Assembly (NCBI GenBank): GCA_014904985.1
Contig: MU128974.1
Span: forward strand, 84,885-148,884
Direction of reading: 5' to 3'
DNA: 64,000 nt
From: Hydnum rufescens UP504
Taxonomy: Eukaryota > Basidiomycota > Agaricomycetes > Cantharellales > Hydnaceae
Shown: positions 55,770-64,000 of the stretch, piece by piece
How the letters are laid out: every line of letters begins with the position of its first letter
Position numbering within the stretch: the first letter of the stretch is position 1
Translations under genes and position numbers: made by a program
The notes under the pieces: model-generated
What the model was told of the DNA's origin: nothing
The model's input: the letters and a program-made list of their open reading frames with translations, nothing else
Database searches by the model: none

Positions 55770-58281
55770 ACATGTCATTCCACCTGATCCTTCTTGAGTG
55801 CAGAGCCCCACCAGAACAATGAAAAGACGAGGCACATGATGCCATTATTGCCGCCAACAAGGAGGAAATCCCAATCTTTGCCCATGTCATCTGCGATGAG
55901 TGGAGTGGGCTCATCGCCTGTGGACGTATGCCATTCGGGCTGGCAGAAAGTCCACCACTTCCACCAGGAAAGTGAGTAGGCTTTGATTGGGCCAATGGTG
56001 GGTCGGAACTGAACATTATGGGCATTCTTAAACCAGGAAGACACTGCAGGGGGTTGATTCTTCATCAGGAGCTTTCTGCCCTTCAAATTTACAATATGTC
56101 AGCACATATGGATATACATTACATGGTCATGAAGCTTACTCCATCTCGGACAAAGCATAATTTTTGTTCCAATTCAATCCATGTAGCTAAAAGCTGCTGC
56201 CATAGGTCACCTCCCAATTCAAGTGACTGAAGAACACCAAGGTGTGCCATGAGCCAGTCTGGGGCATCAGACGTATTCAACTTGACTTGAAGTGGAACGA
56301 ATATCGACAATGATGATGAAGGAATCGAAGGGGTAGGGATCGGAGGCAGTCGTGATTCGGAGCAAGTCAATAAACGTGAGTCACTGGGAAACATTGATGA
56401 TGTCGAGGATGAAGCAGAGCTTGGGGTGGGACGACACTTCTGCTTTTTGTTGGAACCCGGTTGGGATGAGGAGTGAGTCAGCAAGCTGGGCGAGTCATCA
56501 GGCAAGGGTGATGATGTCAAGGATGAAGCAGAGCTTCGGGAATGACAGTGCCTCCATCTTTTGTTAGAACCAGACCGGGATCCATTGTTGTCATTCATTG
56601 TAGAATGATCGACAGGATTAGGCATGTCCTTTTTACTGGGCTGTTGTGGAGTGTTGTGATTCTCGGCATTGATGTTGTCCGTGAAGGCTGAAAGAGACAA
56701 AGTGATTTCAGGAGTCTCTCCATCCGGGTCTTGGTTTGAATCTGCATTGGTGCGGGCTTCTTCGCCCAGAGAGTTCGAGGTAACATTCGAGTCCAAAATT
56801 GATGAAGTATATGGGGTTGCGTCGCGGACATTGCCATCGTTATCACAGTTTTCGCTGTTTCTGTCTTCATTGCTCGTTCCCTGCTTCGTCAAGCTTCCTT
56901 TGGCAGTGCTTGCACCATGGACGGAAGGGGACAGTGTCACAGGGTCAGGAGGGAGGCCATACTTCTCTTCATGCAATGCTCATGCTTAAACAGAATTAAA
57001 TGGGCATTAGATCCTTGTCAACAGCTTAAACTGTTATAAGCGAAACTGACGGTAGACCTTCTTGAGAAATTCTATGAATTTTGGGGTGATCTGGTCTTGA
57101 AACAGGGATCCAGCAAAGGTGTTGAAGTCGGTTGGGTGGGGACCTGGGGTTACACCCTGATGCATACTTAAAGAAGCTGGACGATCATTATTACATAACA
57201 TATGACAAGGCAAAAGCACAGACCAGGTTATGACCATGTTACTGTGGCTGTTCAATGTAGGCCCACCTACTATGATTGTCATACAGAGCCCTGTATGCTC
57301 TTGAAATGTATGTAGAAAAGTCTCGAGGTAAGATGTCATATTATCAAAGGCTCTAAAATATATGATAAGCAAAGGCCTTTCAATGTGATGAATAGCTTAC
57401 AGTTGCTGTTTGTATGGCTCCTGGATGTCTTTATTTCTCGATTCCCATTCAGTGACCGCCTGCTTGTAATTGGACTTCCGTTTTTCTGCAACAATGGCCT
57501 GGATCTCTGGCAACTCCGCTAACCAGTGCTCTTTTGTCAGTCGCTGTTGAGTAACAATATCTTGGGATCTGGTCTCTTGGGGGGAAAGTGGGTTCTCCTC
57601 ATTGTCTATGAGACGCCGGGCCTCAACAGCATCCTTAACTCAACTGTTATAGTAAAGTGATGAATATACGTGTTCAATTTGTTTGTGGCGAGGTTTAGGA
57701 GTGGAGGATATCAACGACGGAGTGACCAAGCCACCGGATAAGGCAAGGGTTTCAGGGAACATGGGGGGGAAAAGGCCTCCGGCATTCACATCAGGGTTCG
57801 TGGCTAGTTTAATTGATGTTCTCTTGTTCCAATGGTGATCAAACCAGCGACTTAGGGCCTTGGAAATTGATGTTAGTAAACGTCTTGAGATGGAAAGTCA
57901 AAATACCTGCCTTTTTTCTGAGAGTGACCATAGCCTCCATTTCCTTGATAGCGGCTTCGCCCACAGGCTCTGGATAGATGGCCCCAGGAACTGGTTCAAC
58001 ATCAACTGGAAGAGAAACATGGTATACCTCAAACCAGTCGTGATAGAGAATATTGAGCCACTTGAATTTGGAGCCATTTTTGCATGCATTCAAAAAAGCA
58101 GGACCATGTCCATTAAGCCAGTCCCATCTGGAAGTCCCCTTCGCCCATGAGGCAGGCGCCATAGAACTCGGAAGCAAAATGAGTCGTACATCAGGACAGG
58201 ATCAAAATCATTCGCATTGACTCCCACCCATCCTGACCTCAGACCTTTTCCTATCGATACACCACCTTGACCATGATTCAA
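55770..58281 (-). CDS. Agaricomycete multicopy protein of unknown function
   Basis: Co-linear minus-strand exons give a long protein type that I know from many mushroom genomes, often next to mobile elements, without an assigned function. In order: RWDWLNGHGPAFLNACKNGS and KFKWLNILYHDWFEVYHVSL; PVGEAAIKEMEAMVTLRKK; TQQRLTKEHWLAELPEIQAI with a Lys-rich helix; DNMTSYLETFLHTFQEHTGL and MTIIVGGPTLNSHSNMVITW; a Ser/Asn-rich disordered stretch (56976-56350); DAPDWLMAHLGVLQSLELGG and LWQQLLATWIELEQKLCF; and the Trp-rich end SYSLSWWKWWTFCQPEWH-like, then DWDFLLVGGNNGIMC. Two of the disordered segments contain a near-duplicate SSASSSTSS-type block. I cannot say whether it is one gene or two; it may be transposon-borne. 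Confidence 0.6.
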
Positions 58282-58482
58282 CTATTGTAAAGCCTTAGTT
58301 AGTGCCACAGTGGACTGCTCTCGGCAACCCCCACCTACGCAGTATACAAATCTAGATATCTCTCTCTCAAAATTGTTCATCCCCGGTCCATATTGCACGA
58401 TGGAAGCTCTTGCTCTCGTGGCACTCCTAGAATGTAGAGTGCCTTTTGTTATGGTATAAATACACTGATTTATGCGACTTGA

Positions 58483-59117
58483 TTGCTAGTCAAGGATATT
58501 AACTGCCTTACGCATGTAATCCAGGAACTCATTATTGCACATGAAGCCCTGCTCATAGCTCAGGCTTGGGAGCAGAATGATACGGCCACCCACAATGAAT
58601 CTCCTGTGTCTCTTCCTATGGCTCAATCTCCTCCACCCCCTCCTCTGAGCTCGACCTCTCAGAAACTCAGACATGATGCGATCATTAATGCTTACACCCC
58701 AAGCCAGAATGCAGGAGCCGGTGCTCACACACAAGCGTGTGCCCAGGTAGATCCTCGATCAGGGCATAGTGTGACACTTTCTGCTGGTTCACCTGCACCA
58801 CATGCGGTCACAGCCTTGCCAAGAGGCTCACCACAGAAGTCGCGCTGGTATGTGGTCTTCATTGGGTGGGAAACTGGGGTATTCAACTGCTGGTGTGTAT
58901 GCATTCTTCATCCTGCTGTTTATTATACCTAATAGGCATGGTACTCAGGTCTGATGTACAGATGTCTGTGTTGGGATTTCCACACAACTCACACAAATCT
59001 TGCAGTTCTGAGCAGGAGGCACTGCAGCAGTATACAGACTACATGCGGGATCAGGAAGGGCTGGAGGTACAACAGTTGGTGGATGACACCACACACTTGA
59101 CAATGACACACCATTGA
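58483..59117 (+). CDS. protein with RNase H1 N-terminal (viroplasmin-like) domain
   Basis: The small caulimovirus-VI/RNase H1 N-terminal fold binds RNA-DNA hybrids and double-stranded RNA. A Pro/Ser-rich N-terminus is followed by SRWYVVFIGWETGVFNCW (58841-58894), the first half of the motif. After an intron (about 58895-58953) SVLGFPHNSHKSCSSEQEAL and QQYTDYMRDQEGLEVQQLVD supply the second half, with the conserved Lys/Phe-like region and the EAL helix. No RNase H catalytic domain follows. Mushroom genomes contain many such stand-alone genes. The true start may lie upstream; the frame opens with a non-ATG codon. Confidence 0.55.
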
Positions 59118-61389
59118 AGGATCACTCGGTCTCATGTTGTGTTCCTGCAACTCTTCATTTTGAACTCCGGGCATGTGGCATGAGTACAATATTACATGCA
59201 GTCCCTCACTTTACTCTTGAATTTGTGATAATGATGTGATGTGAATGCCAGAGTTTTTGGCTTTGCTCTCACTTACAGTTGTGTGATATATTATGCCGAA
59301 TATGTAAATCTTTTGACTTGGCAATGAGCAGTGTTGAGTCTTACAATTGAGTTTGGAACTTAGAACTCATTTTCGACAACCAAAGTACGTGTCGAGAAAA
59401 TCATTATATGGATGTCTTACTGACTCTTACCAGTGTTCATATAGCATGCTTTCTGCTTGTGCCAATCCAGCATCATTTTGGCACAGTCGGAGACTCATAC
59501 TACATGACATCTCCCACGAGCTCTGTCCACCTTTGCTGGGCATATGGAGCATCCCCTTCTTTGTTTGTGCTGTGTGGTGCATCTTGCTATATCTCTCTGC
59601 GACAATAAAAGTCGCTGATGTGTCATTTGACATACCAGTCAGAGTCAAGGACACTGCACCAAAACACAAGGAACCTGCTCGTTGTTCGCCTGTATTTTCC
59701 GCATCTCTTATCCCATCGAACATTATGCTCGAACTCGAACTCGGTCTCCTCCTCGGCCATGTGCTTGGCCTTGCAGTCAGGTCCATGATGATCCCATGTT
59801 TTTCCTCACAGCACTATCATCAGCCTGCCCCCAAATCCCTGCCTGGTCCTTTTGCTATCCACTCACCACGTTCTGACTGTTTCCGGGCATGGCTGGGTGA
59901 ATGGGGGGATCGAATTTTCCACTTGAAGACAATCCAATTGTTTTCATTGCGATACTCGGCTTGCCGTCAAGTCCCCCCATTGTCCTTTCGCTGGCCACTT
60001 TTAGTCTCTTGCTTTTTCCAAGCACAGTTGAAGAAGTGGGGGGATCATGTTTTCAGCTCGAAGACAGTCCAATGTTTTTCATCATGATACTCAGCTCCCT
60101 CCCTTTATCCTTTTGCTATCCATCAGCCTCTCACGTATCTCCAAGCACAACTGAGGGAGTGGGGGCTGGCTTTATCACATTCATCTCTAGTTGCCATTGC
60201 CAGCTCTGTTTTGGGATTCCTCCATCTTGTTCCATGTCACACTCCCTTGTCCTCAAACTTGTGTCCAGCTTCACATGCAGCTTCAAGTGTTGTTGTCACA
60301 TGCTGTTCATTGCTACAATATTGTCAGCATACTGTCAGATTCGTACTTCATCGTTCTACTGTTCATTCGCTGTCTTGCAACGATCTGGAGATGTCAGGGT
60401 TGCTTGCAATCTTTTCTCTCAAGTGTTGCCAATTCCCCTCCATTCTATATCGCAGCTGTGGTTATACTCAGCTTTGAATGCAATCCTGCATTATCTGTCA
60501 CGATGCTATTGTTGGCTGCCTCCAAGTTCTTTCCATCCACTCGTCCTCCCTCAACTATCATCACATCTCTGCACTCTCCATTGTGATTTCCGGAATCCTG
60601 TTCGCAATGCCCCATGCTTTTTCTTTTTTTCTTTTTTTCTTTTTGCGAGCTTTCTTCTTTTCATTTATTGATGGTTCGGCTAGGTACTTGGAATACAAGC
60701 AGTGACCCACCCTCTCTAGCCCCCTCAATGAAGACCCCCCAAAAATAGCCAAGGGAACAGGCTGGGGAGCAGGTTGAGCATGGACATATCACATTATTTT
60801 AATGTTAGGAAATTAAAAAAAGGTGGGTTTTGAATGGACAGCAGCACCAGGCTGAATGGACAGCCTGGAGGCCCCACTTTTTGGCTGGGTGGACCCCCAG
60901 GGGGTATCCCTGCCCACTGGTCCCAAGCCCACAGGGTGCTGGTAATGGTGGGCGCTGGATGCACTTTTTTTTTTTGGATGTAGTACAGTTTTGTATTGAA
61001 TATTTTTGAATGGATGGTGAGCAGGGGGGTGGGAGCCTGCCCAGTGGTGTCAAGCATATATCCAGTATGCCCGCCCATCCAATGTCCGCCCCCTACCCTA
61101 ATATTAGGCAAATTAGACTGGAGAATCAGACACAGTGCTTACCATCATTCTTGCATCCCCTTTCACGGTACCATACCATGTATGATGCCATCAATACTAC
61201 AGTATAGGCTGTTCGAGTGGGGGGGGTAGTCTTGCTTCATCAATTTCAAACCCAATTTGCGAGTTGGAACCTGGCTCTGTCACAAATGGAGAGGGTGCAC
61301 TCACTTCCTCAAGCTCACAGATCGATGATTTGGACTCTAGCCCTGCTGTCTACAGATTTCTACTATGCGACCATGTTGAAGTGAGTCCG
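59118..61389. other. repeat-like non-coding stretch
   Basis: Long plus-strand frames here (59347-60087 and 59901-60671) are pyrimidine-rich and resemble no protein family; I treat them as chance frames. 59790-60165 holds about three degenerate copies of a 115-135-bp unit ending in GTGGGGGGATC-like sequence. 60610-60660 is a (CT)-rich run. 60800-61120 contains local inverted and direct repeats (TGAATGGACAGC twice; a T11 run) and could be a small non-autonomous element, but no clean terminal repeats or duplication were found. Confidence 0.45.
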
Positions 61390-62490
61390 CAACACAATGG
61401 CTCATACATTCTCTGTCGTTGCATCAGCTCTGGGCGTACCATCCTTCCATTCCTCAAAGTGATCTGCCATGGTAAAAGATCATGGCAGGTCCCCCATACC
61501 GGCATCCGTATTGCCCAGCAAATCGCTGCTATGATGGGATGTGCAGTTCTTCCCCATCTGCGAAACCTCGTTGAGGCAATCGCATGTGACATGTCCTTAT
61601 GAAGCTACAATGGACCTGGCCATGCGATGGACCACCGTTCGTGCGTTCTCTGCATTCACTCTGAGGATTCCATCCTTCTGTTTGTCAAAGCGGTCTGTCA
61701 CAGCAAGAAATCATGGCAGGCCTGCCATACCAGCATCCGTATCACCCAGTGAATCGCCACCATGATGGGATGCACAGTTCTCCCTCATCTGCGAAATCTC
61801 ATCGAGGCAATCGCACATGACGTGTGCTTACGGGGCTGCAATGGGCCTGGCCATGCGATGGACCACTGCTCGCGCATTCTCTGTCACTGCATCAGCTCTG
61901 GAGATTCCATCCTTCTGTTCATCAAAGCGGTCTGCCACAGCAAAAAATCATGGCAGGTCTGCCATACCGGCATCCGTATCATCCAGTGAATCGCCGCCAT
62001 GATGGGATGCACAGCTCTCCCTCATCTGTGAAATCTCATCAAGGCAATCGCACATACGTGTGCTTATGGGGCTGCAATGGGTCTGGCCATGTGATGGACC
62101 ACTGCTCACATGTTCTCTGTCACTGCATCAGCTCTGGGGATTCCATCCTTCTGTTCATCAAAGCAGTCTGCCACAGCAAAAAATCATGGCATGCCATACC
62201 GGCATCCGTATCATCCAGCAATTTGCCGCCATGATGGGATGGGCAGTTCTCCCTCATCTGCGAAACCTCGTTGAGGCGATCGCACATGACATGTCCTTAC
62301 GGGGCTGCAATGGGCCTGGCCATGTGATGGACCACCGCTCGCACATTCTCTGTCACTGTATTAGCTCTGGGGATTCCATCCTTCTGTTCATCAAAGTGGT
62401 CTGCTGCAGCAAAAAATCATGGCATGCCATACTGGCATCTGTATCATCCAGTGATTCGTCACCACGATGGGATGCACAGTTCTCCCTCAT
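61390..62490 (+). repeat. tandem array, unit about 234 bp, about 4.7 copies
   Basis: The phrase ATGATGGGATG recurs at 61531, 61762, 61999, 62231 and, as CGATGGGATG, near 62464, i.e. every 231-237 bp. Each unit also contains CTGGCCATGCGATGGACCAC and ATTCCATCCTTCTGTT. Units are close but not identical. Each can encode a Cys/His-rich peptide (CHCISSGDSILLFIKAV), but frames shift between units and no start or splice logic was seen, so I call it a satellite-like repeat. Confidence 0.85.
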
Positions 62491-62929
62491 CTATAACTTA
62501 TTGAAGGCTTACACTATGTCTTACTACCTTGGTGGAGGCCACGCTATAACTAAGTCCTTTGCTCAAGCTTAGGGGGAAATATTGTAATTGATACTACAAA
62601 TGGACAGTCAAAATTAAGTACAGGTTATATATAAAATTGGGAGTGGTTGGTCACCAGCACGATGTGCGGACATTGCTGAAACTCACCATTCTTTTTTTGT
62701 TCAACGCTTAACTGTGCTTCCACTTCTTGTAGGATCCAGGCACGAGTGTATGCTCCATGCTGACATCCACAAAGCCCTCAAGAAGCTCGCTTCTGGTGAC
62801 TGGGTGTCCCGAGCTTGAGCTCTGTGGTGTCTTTCCCAGGTTGTCAAAACTCATTTGAGATTTAGCCCATCACTGTGGGACGTTTAGTGTGAGCTTGAGC
62901 TCCACACTAACCTCTCTAGTGCTTCAAAA

Positions 62930-63904
62930 ATGCCTGCCAAGTGAAAAGCACCCCTCAACGAAACATTGCAGGCTTATTTCTACCTCCACAGAATTCCTAA
63001 CCTCAGTGATACCGAAGCTGAGGACTTAGATTATCTGTGGGGCAATGCCACCGCTTCCAAAGATAACGTTGAACAGCTCCTTGTCAATGGTATTGGGAAG
63101 CTTCTCATTTGGTGCAACGTCATTGGTTTTCCAGTCGGGTACATCTTTCAAACCCCATTTAAGGATTCTTTTAGCCTCGTGCTTCAGATTAGTGGGGACC
63201 TGACAACAGTTGCAAGGATTGAGAGGGAATTGGTGGGAGATCATGAAGACTGGGACAAAAAGGGTGTGTGCACGACTCTATTGCGTATGAAGTACAAGTA
63301 TGAATCAGAGTTGGAGGCTGCTGGTAAGTGCTGGCATGGGTCAGATGAGGAGCCTTCGCTCATGCATCCCTTGTTTTTGTTTTTAGGGTATCGATATATG
63401 CCTCAAGGTATTGGTTCTTGGGTGGTACTCAGTTCTGCTGAGAAACAAGGGTGTTCCTCCATAATCCTCACCCATGACTGGAGCAAGGGACTGTTCAAGT
63501 GCTCAAAGTCTGTGCAGACCAAGTTCCATTCGTATCCTGTGGATTGGGAACGGAATCCCACTCCCGCAGTTCTGGATCCAACAGTTCCCGGGGAATTACC
63601 GCATGATGCATACATATGGCCTGAACCCTGACCTGCCAGCTCCAAGATTCAAGTCAAAGAAGTTGTTCCAGCCCCCAATCCTTCACCCGTTTTACCTGTG
63701 ACTGGCGAAATTCTACCTGCTGATGAGCCCGTTAAGTGGCGTTGTTTAGATATTCCGGCTGAATCTAATAAGCAGGGGGAAAGTGTGGATACAGAAATGG
63801 AAGAGATGGTTGAGGGATTTGCCTATGATTGGTTCGGTGATGATTACCCTGGCTGTCATCACTATTTCGATTCCAGTCATTGGAATGCCTTCCTTGAGTC
63901 CTAA
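62930..63904 (+). pseudogene. unrecognised Agaricomycete ORF with two in-frame TGA codons
   Basis: I do not recognise the family. From the ATG at 62930 one frame runs to the TAA after 63901. It has protein-like composition throughout: LQAYFYLHRIPNLSDTEAED, VEQLLVNGIGKLLIWCNVIG, VLQISGDLTTVARIERELVG, LFLFLGYRYMPQGIGSWVVL and an acidic end with EEMVEGFAYDWFGDD. It is interrupted by TGA at codon 5 (62942-62944) and again at 63629-63631, while the sequence after each stop stays in the same frame. That pattern fits nonsense mutation of an older coding sequence rather than introns. It may be part of an unidentified mobile element. Confidence 0.6.
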
Positions 63905-64000
63905 AATTTCTCAGCATGGTTGTCTCCCCTCGTTTTTATTTTTTTTACTTCACCGCTATATATCGTTCTTCTCATCGCTAATCCCTTACTATTTTTGTCT

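Noticed and set aside
59347..60671. Two long plus-strand frames (246 and 256 codons)
   Set aside because: Pyrimidine-rich DNA gives Ser/Phe/Leu/Cys-rich nonsense. Internal degenerate repeats explain the openness, and no family resemblance was seen.
60780..61120. Candidate MITE
   Set aside because: Partial inverted and direct repeats exist, but ends do not match cleanly and no flanking duplication is visible.

Overview
The window looks like genomic DNA from a mushroom-forming basidiomycete (Agaricomycetes). Protein-coding genes are closely spaced on both strands and broken by many introns of about 50-70 bp. The gene set includes the ERMES subunit MDM12, ALG3, a GH5 exo-beta-1,3-glucanase, ISA2 and HNH and SAP-type families. 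The mobile elements (KDZ transposase, hAT, chromodomain-bearing Ty3 element, Agaricomycete multicopy ORFs) point the same way. No tRNA, rRNA, CRISPR or bacterial features were seen.

Left part (about 1-40.5 kb): gene-rich. In order: an unrecognised minus-strand gene; a secreted berberine-bridge-type FAD oxidase; an apparently intact hAT transposon (6986-10428) directly upstream of an EMB8/ABHD-type alpha/beta hydrolase; an unassigned gene; an HNH-nuclease-domain gene; a Gly/Tyr-rich protein; the divergent pair MDM12 / CHY zinc-finger gene, whose start codons are 55 bp apart; a GH5 glucanase convergent with ALG3; a SAP-like protein; a dual-specificity phosphatase; a ZUFSP/C78 peptidase; ISA2; a Nudix hydrolase; an RRM-like protein; and a sterol-desaturase/fatty-acid-hydroxylase family membrane enzyme. 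Several serve the ER and mitochondria (ERMES tether, N-glycan precursor mannosylation, Fe-S assembly, membrane hydroxylase), but they do not form one pathway or an obvious metabolite cluster.

Right part (about 40.5-64 kb): repeat-rich. A decayed gag-type ORF is cut by a young Ty3/chromovirus LTR retrotransposon (45095-52506, minus strand) whose two LTRs differ by one base in a T run. This element has an 11-nt primer-binding site that exactly complements the predicted 5' end of its own RNA, as in Tf1-type self-priming. It also carries, antisense to gag-pol, a spliced gene with a Zn2Cys6-type cysteine cluster. On its other side lies a KDZ transposase that was separately hit by a solo LTR with a perfect 5-bp target duplication. 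Beyond these are Agaricomycete multicopy ORFs, an RNase H1 N-terminal-like gene, a ~234-bp tandem array and a pseudogene with two in-frame TGA codons.

Many otherwise well-conserved genes show single-base frame breaks, mostly looking like one missing base in a short homopolymer. This suggests residual assembly indels, so broken genes are called with that caveat. Intron and start positions are my reading of splice consensus and family conservation; no alignment or database search was run.
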